From Symsagittifera roscoffensis (Eukaryota > Xenacoelomorpha > Acoela > Convolutidae), in assembly GCF_963678635.1 (NCBI RefSeq), contig NC_087067.1, forward strand, positions 57,516,388-57,580,387: a stretch of 64,000 bases of DNA, written 5' to 3'. Within the stretch, counting starts at the first letter, position 1, and every line of letters begins with the position of its first letter. The position numbers were made by a program, and so were the translations under genes. Under the pieces are notes generated by a model. That model worked only from the letters and a program-made list of their open reading frames with translations, did no database searches and was not told where the DNA came from. Shown one piece after another: positions 21,973 to 32,248 of the stretch.

Positions 21973-22604
21973 GCTTACCGAACCTTTAAAAGAAAACTCC
22001 CAAATACTCCATTTCCCTCTAACCCAGGAACACCCACAACATTTGTCAATCGTCCACTTCATACTAACACCAAAGAATTTCTCCAAATATGTTTACCTTC
22101 TTTCCCGCAGTACACATATTTTCATTCGGACCCAAATAACAAAAACCAAAATCATGTAAATGATCAGGTATTATGCCATACACTCTCATGGACATCCTTC
22201 TATCATTTTACAAACCCAATCTCACTACCATTATGTAACACCCCTCATGACAACAAACTATGCAGCACCCAACTCTATTTTCTAACATCAAACATTTCAT
22301 ACAGATAGGATACATCCCTAACCAAGTTCACCGCACCCAAATCTAATGAATATTCTATCGACTACTACGATCATAACATCATACGACCTAACAAAGACAT
22401 TTTCTTAACGACAACCAATTTGCTAATCCACAATTAACAGAGAAGTATTTCATCAAAACACCGTACATATTCGCCCTCAACACCTTAGATAAAAAGATGA
22501 CAACTTCATTTCAGCAGCACTCCGTGATATTCCTTCTTATGATTCATACTCTAACAAATTGAACCACTTTTCACTAACCTTTCTTTTCCTCACACACTAA
22601 GAAC

Positions 22605-22865
22605 GTGATTTTCACTGTTCACACGACGTCATGTTACGAACTAAACAAACACACGCGTACACTTACTATCAGTTCATCCAACATCATTACACTCATAATA
22701 CACCAGCACAACAACCTCAACCTCACCATAGATAGCAATACATTAACTCTAAATACACCTCACCATTTTTTCTTAACTTCACCTATTGTATCAAAGACAC
22801 TAATTTACAAGGCATCATCCGAAATTACGGTCCCATCACCCAGAAGTTTATTTTCTGGCCCCTAA
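22605..22865 (+). pseudogene. Thr/Ile/Asn-rich fragment in the G-poor tract
   Basis: An 86-codon open stretch whose product has beta-like Thr/Ile runs (TLTISSSNIITLIIHQHNN). No motif. It may be a remnant of a further reading frame of the same element. Confidence 0.25.
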
Positions 22866-23780
22866 CCAAACTCTTCAACGTAGACGAATCCCGCCCACTA
22901 ATCGTCCCACACGAATTCCTCCAGCCCGTTGAAGTCCCGATCATCGAATTCATATATAACACTCGCTATAATCATAAACTTTATAACCTTATTCAAAACG
23001 CACCATTTGAACACTCACCTAGCACTAAAGAGCACAGCATCATTAAAGCACTCGAATTGCTTTGGCCACTTCTTTAAACTAAACACATCATTCGTTTGCT
23101 AGCTAAATTACTAACCTCATCAGACATCATCCACGACGTTTTTCGCCACGGATTCTTCACTGATGATTAGGTAATATGATATAAATAATTTACTGAAGAA
23201 TACCAACAAAAACTAACCATTCTTAAAGAATGTTTTCATTTTTCTATAGTCTTCACAGGCCTGACCATCAATCATCTACAAAAAAAGAAAAACAAAATAA
23301 AAAACAGAATTTTTTTTTCTAGATTCATAAATTTCTATTAACCAATTACAATGATTGAAGCAGTAAAATTCTCCAGTACGAAGCAATAAAATGATAAGTA
23401 AAATCTTTTCCCCAATGCAGTAAATATTCTTACAATTGAAAATAAAACGATAGTTTCAACCCCAAATCAAGCAGTATACTTCATAGTTTCAAAGTAGTAA
23501 ATTAATAAAAATCGAAAATTGCCCATAAATTGCAAAAAGCAGTACTAACTTTTTCAAAGACGCTTCTTTATATTTTAGATATTCACACGCCCACAAACTC
23601 TATACACAATCGCACAGCTCGTCTACGAAGAATTTAAAAAAAAATCGCTATTAAGTTTTAATTTTCACTGATAACAACTCTAACCAGTTTTAACACGTTT
23701 CAAACTTTCCTTTAACCCGGTTGGAAAGGAATTATATAATAATCCAAACTAACCAACGCAAGCTTACTAAACACCACAAA
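22866..23780 (+). other. G-poor tract, no convincing gene
   Basis: Short protein-like stretches (for example around 22980-23080 and 23100-23160) are interrupted by stops every 20-40 codons. The A/C bias continues but weakens after about 23200. Confidence 0.4.
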
Positions 23781-23795
23781 CCACAACCTAACAGC

Positions 23796-24075
23796 ATGGC
23801 TAAGAAAAGGAAACCCACGGTACCTAAAAATCAACACCAGCTTATAACTGGATAAATTATTCTTTCGAAGACTACTTTTAAGTCTGAACACAAAAAAAAA
23901 ACAAAAATCAAAAAGTCGATAGACAAACCCAAATTAAACAATTTTGTTTTTGAGAAAAAGACACAATTAAGACAACCAAAGAAAAAAACAGTAAAAAAAG
24001 AGGCACGAAAGTTGAACCGAAACAGGACCCTCCAAAAAAGAGAGCACGAATTTATACCCTCACTCCTTGCCTAAC
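23796..24075 (+). pseudogene. Basic Lys/Arg-rich remnant with NLS-like motif
   Basis: Starts with an ATG followed by AKKRKPTVPKNQHQ and an early stop; further on another frame gives PPKKRARIYT. Both are nuclear-localisation-like basic clusters. Together with multiple stops this suggests a decayed basic (nuclear or nucleic-acid-binding) protein, perhaps an accessory gene of the env-bearing element. Confidence 0.3.
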
Positions 24076-24312
24076 CCACCAGAGAGGACGTCCTGAGCAT
24101 GTATGAGTAGCTTTTAAAAATAACCGAACTAAATAATAACGCTTTTGTGATAAAAACTAACACAAGATCATGACTAAAAACAAGATTAACAAAGATTTAT
24201 ATATTTAAATAAAACAATGCAGTATATAGATAACCTACAGCTCAAGAACGAGCAGCAAGGAACTTGACAACCCAATCAAACTCCAACTACGGAACGGCAA
24301 GACACACCTAAC

Positions 24313-24543
24313 GTGCTGACTACAGTCACTACAACAACGGATTTAAAGTACGACTTGGCATCGCAAAGGAAACCCATTGCAACCGAACAATGGCCATCTC
24401 GATGTTCAAGTATATGCACAGATCCAAGTCACCAGGCACTGCATCCAAAGTCAAACTACATGACACTCCCGAATGTGATTGGACGATTGCTATTCTATAA
24501 ATTCAACCAGATCAACACTCATCACAACCGATCAAAGTTTTAA
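24313..24543 (+). pseudogene. Unrecognised 76-codon frame
   Basis: Open from an ATG, with no recognisable domain. Composition is already closer to the flanking DNA. Most likely the 3' end of the element or chance. Confidence 0.2.
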
Positions 24544-24700
24544 TACGATCTCCCAAAACTATCGTGATAACATCTATCTCTTCTTCCAAACCAGAAAAAA
24601 GAATATGCTTGCAACCTCTAAAATAAAACACCACCATCCATCCTACACTACAATAGAACATTGAAAAACTGAAACTCTCTAAACCCCGGATGGGTGGAAC

Positions 24701-25196
24701 CAGATCTAACCTAGCTTTTATCATTGGTTATTATTATGATATTTTATTTTATAAAGTATTAAATACTAACCAATCATACTCCATCAAACCAACAAACTAT
24801 TTATTTGTAAGTATTGAACCTATTGTAGTTTCAACACCAGAACAATTTGATTTAAACTTAGAATACAGTTGTTCTCATGTTAAAACTAACTCGCGCAAAC
24901 CGGTGTACACTAGATCTATTGAGACTAGGAGATATAAGAGTAAGATTAAGATTGGTATTAGATTAAGAATTTGCTCGAATCTATCCGTCCTAAAATAAGA
25001 TAGCGTGACGAGCAGACGGTGTACCTTATCTGAAATTTTTCTATGAGGATAGTCATCCGTACATAACTCAATAACGCCAAATTTGAAATATCCCAAGAAA
25101 GTTAGTGGCGTAGAATATGCAAAAGAGTGGTCATAATGATTCTCAAATCTAGAAAATGCTTTCGAGTGATTCATGTTTTGCTTCTGTGGTGTCGAT
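24701..25196. other. Intergenic, nothing recognised
   Basis: Possible 3' LTR position for the env-bearing tract, but no matching second copy lies in the window, so no LTR can be claimed. Confidence 0.35.
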
Positions 25197-25199
25197 TGG

Positions 25200-25259
25200 G
25201 ATCTACTTAACAATTGCCCCCTTCCCTTTTAAGAAAGGGGGGCAATTGTTAAGTAGATC
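25200..25259. repeat. Perfect 22 bp palindrome arms
   Basis: Left arm 25200-25221 (GATCTACTTAACAATTGCCC, then CC) and right arm 25238-25259 are exact reverse complements around a 16-base spacer. The same motif appears twice more, see 25353-25400. Confidence 0.85.
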
Positions 25260-25352
25260 AAAATAACGCATTTTCGACCAATCAGAATGCAGCAAAATTC
25301 GAATTCTCGATAGAAAGCTCAGTGATTATTTACTGCTTCTATTGATAGGAGT

Positions 25353-25400
25353 GGCAATTCTTAAGTAGATACCAAAGGGCGGGGGCAATTGTTCGTAGAT
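25353..25400 (+). repeat. Two further copies of the GCAATTGTTAAGTAGAT motif
   Basis: GGCAATTCTTAAGTAGAT (25353-25370) and GGGGGCAATTGTTCGTAGAT (25381-25400) repeat the right arm of the 25200 palindrome with one to three changes. Four copies in 200 bp suggest a nested or collapsed inverted-repeat element. Confidence 0.75.
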
Positions 25401-25649
25401 CAGTCGGTTGAACTATCAAAAATTTAGAGCAAATGGAGCAAAATTTTTATGGACAACAAAATGTTTCTTTTGATTTACTCAATTCCACTAATTTGCTCAT
25501 TTTCAGTATTACGCATGACCCTTCTCTCAGACTTGCTTCAACATATGCCGATATTAACAGACATGCTTGGTACGGGAAATTATATTTGGATAGAACAGTA
25601 TTGTTGAGGAGCTCTAGAAGTTTTGAGGTATATTATCAGGGGCTGATTT

Positions 25650-25956
25650 AGAGGGGCGGGGGGAGGGGGGGTGCGCACGCCCTCCCCTCAGGGATTCGAC
25701 CCCCTGCCGACCCAAAGGATCCCCCCTTTGATACTTTTTAAGAGATCCATTTTTGGCCGATTGACCCTAAAATTTTTTCAAAAGGCGCCTTTGGCGCCAA
25801 TATATTCTAATTTTGAGGGGGGAGCGCGCGCCGAAAAAACGCAATTTTTTGGTCAAAATTTTCACAAAGTGCCCAAAAGTTTTTCCAAATTGTCGCCTGC
25901 GGCGCAGACATTTTTGCCAAAAATGGGACCAAACCATGCTTAGGGAGAGCTCAAAA
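25650..25956. repeat. GGCGCC dispersed repeat family copy
   Basis: Blocks GGGATTCGACCCCCTGCCGA, CCATTTTTGGCCGATTGACC, AAAGGCGCCTTTGGCGCCAA, GGAGCGCGCGCC, TCGCCTGCGGCGCAGA occur in the same order as at 15840-16730 and 49735-50060. The BEL/Pao LTR begins directly at its right edge, so the retroelement appears to have inserted into this repeat. Confidence 0.75.
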
Positions 25957-27964
25957 ATCCTCGGTTCCGTTCCGTCTACAGTATACGATTGCACAAATGT
26001 TTGTCCTATACCTTAATAACAAATTGACAAGTTGCTCACTACTCAGCTTACGGTTATTGTTACTGCGGTGCCTACTTATCGAGTTATTAATGGCGTCGTG
26101 CCAAATTACAAGGTCGTTACGGTGAGACAAGTAGTGATGAAGGTAGTATTGTATCGTTTTCTGAGAGTCCCTAGCGTTAAAATTCAAACTTAAACCTGGC
26201 TTTGTAAAGCGAGTATTTTTGACGCGCTTCTGGGAAGTTTTGGGAGCGCGTGATCCAAAGAAATAGCTCCCAGAATGAATACCATACACTTAGGGGACCT
26301 ATGCGACGGCTTCGTTACGCTTAAAAACCAATGGGGTTGGAAAATTAAGTAGGTCGGTTGAACTCCAACAACACACACGGAGTAAACCCGAGTATGAAAG
26401 AATTCAACTTAACTGATTAATATCACCGTAGCTGACCACTTAACTTTACTGTCACGCAACGAAGTCAATAATCGGACGGGCTGAAACGGCTTTGTTTTAC
26501 TCGAAGCGAACTGGCTTTCAGTTTCACCAATGGTGGGTGGGGGATCAGGCAAATTGGTTAAGTTCAAACAATAGACGCGGAAGAAACCTGAGGATGAAAA
26601 AACTCAACTTAATTTGCCTGATATTTAGCTACCAGACCACCTAACATAGGGTTGGTTTCATCTTATAGCACGGTTTTGCAGAATTCTGGAGACGTTTTGA
26701 GGATTTTTTGGCAATTTTTTTTCCTTTTTTTCACAAAATTTTTCAGAAATTTTTGATCAGCAGGTTCGAGTCATAAACCAATCCAAAAAACTAGTCCAGT
26801 ACCTCTTGTCTATGTTCCGATTTCACTGATTAATTTTCCGCTCACATATATCTAAAAATTTTTGGTATCGAGAAAAAATGTCAAGTCAGTTTGTCTATGT
26901 ACCGACTGTAAGATATTTCAATTCAACGGAACTGTCCAAAAATTTTGGGTATTGAGAAAAGTTACCGGGGGCTAGCTTGCGGGAAAATTTCTAGCATAAA
27001 TGACATCGTATATAAATTTAAAGCACGAATGGAGAGTTTAAAAAGTTTTGGAAACGTCTTACAGTTTTTAATTGGAGATTGGCGACACCGGGAAAAAATC
27101 CAAAACTTTGGATGTCGAGAAAACACAGCTCAAAAGTCCAAAAGTGAACAAACAGGGCACGTGAACAGGCCTCTCTTCCACCAGTCTGCTCTTTCGCCTG
27201 TCTGCCCTGTCGTCTGTCGGCTTACAGGCCAATCAATCGGTTCACGTTGGTGTGCGTAGGTCGGTCTACGTCTAAGTTTCTTCGTCTAAGTCTAAGTTTC
27301 GAAATCGACAAAGCTTCTGCCGAAAGATCCGCAGGTCGGTGAAAGAACTTTTGAATCGATTGTTCCGTCAATTTATGGACACATGGATATAAAATGTGCA
27401 ATTACTTTGGCATTATTCGGCGGTCAGGTGTCCCTTGTGTCCCTCAGTGAAGCTCGTGTCGTAAAGAGAATACCTCGGTGTCCCTTGTGGGGCGCCAAAA
27501 TGCGCGCTCAATCTGAAAAAAAAAACTGCATAAACAAATTTAATTATGATTATTTTTTGGTAAACACACATAACAAGAAATAAGCAATGTAAACGGTTTG
27601 CATAATCAAGATCACAAAATCAACTTGTTTCGGTACAACACGTTTTGTAAGATCATTTAGCGCAAGCTAGCCACAAGAACCGGTCGGTAATGTCCTTGAG
27701 AAAAATTGCTCTTTTTGGCGGTCAGTCTTAATCAAGGCTGAATCGAATTAGAACCAAAAAACAGTTAAAATAGGATGTAACCCCCGTTTTTAGTATATTA
27801 ATACATTGGCAGGTGGGGGACTCGAACCTACGTCGACTGTGATGTAACGTTACTTTGTCTTAGTCCGCTTGACCAACTGTGCTTATTTCATATGCATCTA
27901 TACTCTTGTTTTATTCTATACTTTTGTTTTATATGCACCTATACTCTACATTTGCATTGCAACA
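25957..27964 (-). repeat. BEL/Pao 3' LTR (left copy), end truncated
   Basis: On the minus strand it starts TGTTGCAATGCAAATG at 27964, directly after a polypurine tract (AGGGGGGAGGA, 27965-27975). Matching to the right LTR begins at 25957 and 34405. The right LTR appears to extend 71 bases further (34334-34404) through AATAAA to a CA end, so this copy seems to have lost its terminal 71 bases. A length of about 2 kb is long for this group. Confidence 0.85.
27807..27883 (-). other. tRNA-like sequence with Pol III A and B boxes inside LTR
   Basis: On the minus strand, TGGTCAAGCGG (27875-27865) fits the A-box and GGTTCGAGTCC (27828-27818) is a perfect B-box. They are spaced 47 nt apart in a 77 nt segment that ends CACCTGCCA. 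The 5' side does not pair well with the 3' acceptor side and the T-stem has mismatches, so this is a tRNA-derived or tRNA-mimicking element and not a normal tRNA gene. It begins about 80 nt into the U3 end of the LTR. Confidence 0.6.
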
Positions 27965-28262
27965 TCCTCCCCCCTGAAAAAGGAAGAACCGGAGCGAGCT
28001 TAACGGTCGGCCGCGTGACTTCACGGGTTGCGGTCCTGACAAGGGCGTATCGGGCGTAACCGTCCTGTCCGTAGTTTAGCTTGACGATTCGTGCGAGAGG
28101 GTAGTACCCACGCGGACTATCTGGCTCAATCACCCACACGAGATCGCCTGTTTTAAGAGTGAAGTCAGAATGAGTGTGCCACTTGACACGCTTATTCAGC
28201 GAGGGAACATATTCTAGAAGCCAACGAGACCAAATCGCGTTAGCATATGACTGCGCTCGCAC
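27939..28262 (-). pseudogene. BEL/Pao pol carboxyl domain (DUF5641-like)
   Basis: A 107-residue piece with WSRWLLEYVPSLNKRVKW and the strongly typical GDLVWVIEPDSPRGYYPLARI, followed by VTRPTVKLAPVLP, which is the conserved end of BEL/Pao polyproteins after integrase. The stop lies just beyond the polypurine tract in the LTR start. The open frame is cut on its amino side by stops before the integrase core. Confidence 0.85.
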
Positions 28263-28357
28263 GTACCTTTTCTTGTGATCGAAGTGCTCCCCGAGTAAAA
28301 GCGAAGGAAAGCTTGTGGCATGTTGTCCAAGTAAAAAATGGTTTGGGGTTAACGCTT

Positions 28358-28800
28358 CTAACTCACTTGAATTGGTACTAACGGGAGTGATTGGCCGTAC
28401 AGCACGCGCTTCACGCTTCGGTCGAAGCGTTCCCAGGAGCCGCCATGATGGGGTGCGCCAGGCGGGTTAAATTTCCAAGTAACACCTTTGTGTGCAAAAA
28501 CAGTCGGAGCCATGCCATTCCAGCTCTTGATGCAAGCAAGTAATTCCTTTTCCGCACCAACGAAGTTCGTGCCGTTATCCGACCAGATTGTGCTTGGCGT
28601 ACCACGACGCGCACTGAACCGTTCAATGCCCATGACACAAGAACTGGTGTCCAGAGATGGTACAATCTCAAGGTGTACAGCCCTGGTGGTGAGGCAAGTA
28701 AAAAGAAATCCTCATCTTTTTTCAGTGCTTCTGCGAACCGGAACGCCGAGCGGTCCAAAGTAATCCACACCCGTATGATGGTTGCTTATATCCGAGACGT
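28358..28800 (-). pseudogene. BEL/Pao integrase core, frameshifted
   Basis: Two overlapping frames share the domain. One (28358-28633) has the catalytic SDNGTNFVGA and the later APHHGGSWER (with the Glu) of Pao integrases. The other (28411-28770) gives ITLDRSAFRFAEALKKDEDFFL upstream. A frame change near 28630 disrupts the DDE enzyme, which would otherwise insert the cDNA into chromosomes. Confidence 0.85.
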
Positions 28801-29711
28801 TCGACAGGTAAATTGGACATAATAGGCTGGATGGTACTTGCTTTGCGTTTACGGCATGTTACACATTGATTTTCGATAGACCGAAGTAGTCGACGCAACC
28901 CAAGTACTGCATATTTCATATTTAAAACGGAGCGCATGTAATCTAATCCTTGATGAAATTGCTTGTGGTGGAGTCTGCGGGCCAACAAACGAACTAGGGT
29001 ATGTCGGGCGTCGAATATTATTGGGTGCTTAGTATCAAACTCGGTATTCACTAAGCGCACAATCCGTCCGGTGGAACGAATGATACCAGCCGGACCGATA
29101 AATGGCGAGTATGTGGCAATTTTACTACTATTCTTAATAAGTTTGCCAGCGGTGAGTGTTTTTAACTCAACGGGGAAGGATTCCATCTGAACAAGATGAA
29201 TCAGTTTGCTTTCTGCAATATCAAGTTCAGTAGGGTCGGTGATCCGTAAGTCCTTACCACGAAAATGCTTATGTGAAGGCAACATCCTCAACATAAAAGC
29301 GACTACTCGTTTATACCTTGTAAAGGAACTGAACATTTTCCAATTGAACCCATGTTTGGGATGTTTGATGGATGTGACATTGGTGACGAAGGAAGATGAT
29401 GTCTCCAAGCAATTATCAACATCACAAGAAGGACCCTTCAAACGAATTTTATTGATTACACGTTCGTCGGGTATAAACGGCCAATCACTAGTCCTGAGAA
29501 TGCTAGGACCAATAACCCAGCTGCTATCCTTGAGGGCTTCCGAAGAAATCCCCTGCGTACCGGTATCAGCAGGATTATCGCCGCTCAGAACATGGTGCCA
29601 CTCATCAATAGTGGTCGACTCGAGGATTTCGCCGACACGACTAGCGACGAATACAGGTAATTTTTCAGTGGAGTTTAGCCACTGCAAAACTGTTGTACTA
29701 TCTGTCCACAT
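28722..29711 (-). pseudogene. BEL/Pao RNase H end and integrase zinc-binding domain
   Basis: A 329-codon open piece. It begins with MWTDSTTVLQWL (the RNase H DS.TVL motif) and continues through a connection region (NPADTGTQGI). It then has an HHCC zinc-binding domain: HHKQFHQGLDY and CVTCRKRK at about residues 243-292. Its end shifts out of frame before the integrase core. The longest intact part of the polyprotein. Confidence 0.88.
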
Positions 29712-30029
29712 AAAGACATGATTAATAGAGACAGTAAGGGCGGTCAGTATATCATCTTTTAGTCATGTGGCGAGCAGAGCAGCTTGAAGCTCTAGCTTCG
29801 ATATAGATAGCTCTTTAATGGGCGCAACGCGAGCTTAACCAAAGATGAAGGATATTTGAGTTTTGTGCGAGCTCGAGAGTTGCGCACGCAAAAACCCAAC
29901 CGCACAGAAAACGTCCTGTGAGCTATCATCGAACATGTGGAGCTCAATTTGATCAACAGACTCTGTGAAGTAACAACGGGGAATAGTCAATTGCCCTAAG
30001 AGAGAGAGAGAGAGAGACCGGAGTGCCAC
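29712..30029 (-). pseudogene. BEL/Pao RNase H amino part, shifted by GA microsatellite
   Basis: Contains QIELHMFDDSSQDVFCAVGF, matching the Pao RNase H start where H-x-F-x-D-A-S is usual. A run of GA dinucleotides at 30001-30017 sits at the junction with the RT piece and coincides with the frame change, suggesting slippage at the microsatellite. A stop near 29835 separates it from the following piece. Confidence 0.8.
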
Positions 30030-30757
30030 TCGAGAAACTTATCTCTTATGTCTTCTGGCAATTCGTCGTCCCAACTTTGACCACTGATTTTTAAAATGTC
30101 TTTAAGTAAAAGACGGGCCCTAACTGTGTATGGAGCTACTAACTCAACAGGGTCAAACACAGAAGAGACGCAACTCGAGACGGTTCGTTGATTTATTGCT
30201 TTATCGATAGGACGATCCACGCCTCTGCTAACAACCAATGTGTCTTTCACATGGTCCCACTTAAGACCTAAGACGTGTGATGATTGTTCGGCACCGTTAC
30301 ATATTTCCTTGATGGGTGAAGACGAGATTTCGGATTCCTCGGGGTTCATTGCTGAAGTGATTTCATCAGCATTACTGACAAATTTAGTCAAATTAAATCC
30401 TCCCAATTTTAGTAAGGAAACCAAATCGCGACTAATTTTAATTGCATGGGTAACGTTCTCAAATGAATCCAAGTAATCGTCCATGTAAAATTTTTCATTT
30501 ACTACGGAGGCGGCCTCAGGGTATGTGGACATATTATCAGTTGCTGTTTTTCGCAACGCGAAATTGGCGCACGTAGGCGAATCCCGTGAGCCGAATATAT
30601 GGCGAGTGTACTGATGAACTGCCACATCGGAAGTGGTATCCTCCCGCCACAAAAAACGGAGCGAAATTTGATCGCGGGCAAGGACTCCTACCTGGAGGAA
30701 CATACCCTCTATATTCGCGGAGACGGCGTACTCGTGTTGACGGAATCGCAAAAGCAC
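29996..30757 (-). pseudogene. BEL/Pao reverse transcriptase, catalytic part
   Basis: 254 codons with the RT active-site box FYMDDYLDS (residues 89-97), preceded by SANIEGMFLQV, where a canonical Pao RT has an Asp in DIE-x-MF, and by FGSRDSPTCANFAL. Here the first catalytic Asp position reads NIE. The palm and connection regions follow. It is joined to the upstream RT piece by a frame change near 30750. Confidence 0.88.
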
Positions 30758-31292
30758 AAAAATTAAATTTTGGAGTAGGTCCGGACTTATTTAAGGATGT
30801 GCCGTGAAACTTAGAAGCCCCGTTAAGGACTCGGCGCACCTTACCCGGCTTATTCGGATTAACGACGGGATGGTGCGGGAGATACCACTCGCGATCGGAA
30901 CGCTTACGTGGATCATGCGGTTCGACGGTAACGACATAGCCTTTCCTAATGTCCTCTCTAATTGTTTCTGCGTATCTTTCGCGCAGCTCAGGGTCTTTAC
31001 TTAACCTTCTCTCCAATGTTTTAAATTGGGCGAATGACGAGTAATAGTTGTTTGGTAGACTGACATGACTATCAATCCAAAGCATAGGCACCATGTATCT
31101 TTCGCCAATGTGAACGGTTTCAGAATTAAGGATGGATAAAGCATGTTTATCCGCGGCGGAACGGGCATCGACTTGTTTGAAAGCACCATACGATTCCAAC
31201 TCGTACCACGATTTTATCTGGTCGGTCAGAGAAGAATCTTCGACACTTGAAACACGAAGAAGTAGAATTAACGGACGGCGGCAACGGACCAC
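30537..31292 (-). pseudogene. BEL/Pao pre-RT and RT amino part
   Basis: Shows Pao signatures YMVPMLWID, LERRLSKDPELRERY, YVVTVEP, WYLPHHPVVNPNKPGKVRRV and LNGASKFHGTSLN, in the normal order, before the frame slips and the product becomes Arg-rich nonsense after about residue 180 near 30750. Confidence 0.88.
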
Positions 31293-31914
31293 TTATGACC
31301 CAACCTATCGGTAGGCGAACGGAACACGGTGAGTTTTTATCATCTCCCAAGATGAACTCAATGGGTCTAACGGCGTGGTAGTAGTCTTGTCCGATAATAA
31401 CTTCAACGTCCTCATAAGTAAATTGAGTGGGCTTAATAGGTGCTAATTGTGGATATTTATTCTGCAAATCAGCAATATTGATTAATTCGGAACCAATCCG
31501 AATATTGTCTTTAACATATGTACAGAGAGAAAATACGAAATCACTATTATTTGGCTCGGAGTAAACTGTAAATTTGACCCTCTGAGTCTCAACAACGGTG
31601 GTTGAATTGAAACCACTAATTGACAAGTTAACGGGCTCCCCTACTAAGCCGAGACGATTTACGAGTGACGAAGACACCCAGGAGTGAGTCGATGCACTAT
31701 CACAAAGAACCAACGTCAGGAGACTGGTTACATCCGAGGATACACCAAGTGTTGCAATTGGCAACAACCCTTTAGAAGATTCAATGTCATGTACATCACT
31801 AACAGCGGCATGCGTGGAAGTGTTTGTATTCTCCTTGGATTTGTTTGTTCCAGCTTTAATCGAGACATTTGAATTTTCCTTCCGAGGAAATATTCTTTCG
31901 GCTCCATGGAGCAA
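31147..31914 (-). pseudogene. BEL/Pao aspartic protease (DUF1758-like)
   Basis: The catalytic motif is LCDSASTHSWVSSSLVNRLG (residues about 72-91), the DSAS variant normal for Pao proteases, followed by IGQDYYHAVRP, LPIGWVISGPL. The ordered part ends near residue 215 where the frame meets the RT piece. It would release Gag and Pol proteins. Confidence 0.87.
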
Positions 31915-31959
31915 AACATTATGTGTGCTATCACACTCTGGCTTCGGGCACTTTTTCGC

Positions 31960-32140
31960 TCTAGAACATTGCCGGAAACTATGATTGCCATTGAGGCAAG
32001 AGAAGCAATGTTTCTGTTCTGCTACGTATTTTGCTCGCTGAGTAGCATTCTTTTCCTTAAAAACGCATGACTACCCGCATGACTACCCTTACACAATGCA
32101 TGACTACCCTTACACAAAACGCACGGCGGAAATTTAGACT
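31960..32140 (-). pseudogene. BEL/Pao gag zinc-knuckle region with duplicated CKGSHA
   Basis: Minus-strand translation gives FPPCVLCKGSHALCKGSHAG, where the C-x2-C-x3-H half-knuckle has been duplicated by a 21 bp tandem repeat in the DNA. Further on, HSFRQCSRAKKCPKPEC leads into the region before protease. Stops and frame changes isolate these from the DUF1759 part. Confidence 0.75.
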
Positions 32141-32248
32141 TATCCTGAGCTTTACTAGTTACCACGTATCCCACAGATAAAATGCTTTTGCAGATTCCTC
32201 ATGAAGGCGGAAGGTACGAAAATTTTTGAAAAAAATTCTAGTCGTAAT

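Larger units (their letters stand above)
17100..24700 (+). mobile_element. Decayed env-bearing retrovirus-like element, G-poor coding strand
   Basis: For about 7.5 kb the plus strand is rich in A and C and very poor in G (for example 2 G in 18001-18060), unlike the flanks. Open pieces on this strand shift frame repeatedly. They include a glycoprotein-like region (19718-20880), a hydrophobic carboxyl region (20879-21236) and Ser/Pro-rich and basic reading frames further on. The strand bias matches the minus-strand gag-protease fragment at 1-3606, so both may come from one family in opposite orientation. No LTR pair was recognised. Identity as an endogenous retrovirus-like copy is inferred. Confidence 0.6.

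Noticed and set aside
24701-25018. 3' LTR of the env-bearing tract
   Set aside because: No second copy in the window to support an LTR and no clear TG..CA ends with polypurine tract.
26190-27583. Short frames inside the BEL/Pao LTRs, repeated at 34638-35605
   Set aside because: LTR sequence; the paired frames are present only because the LTRs are duplicated and they differ by frame-changing indels.
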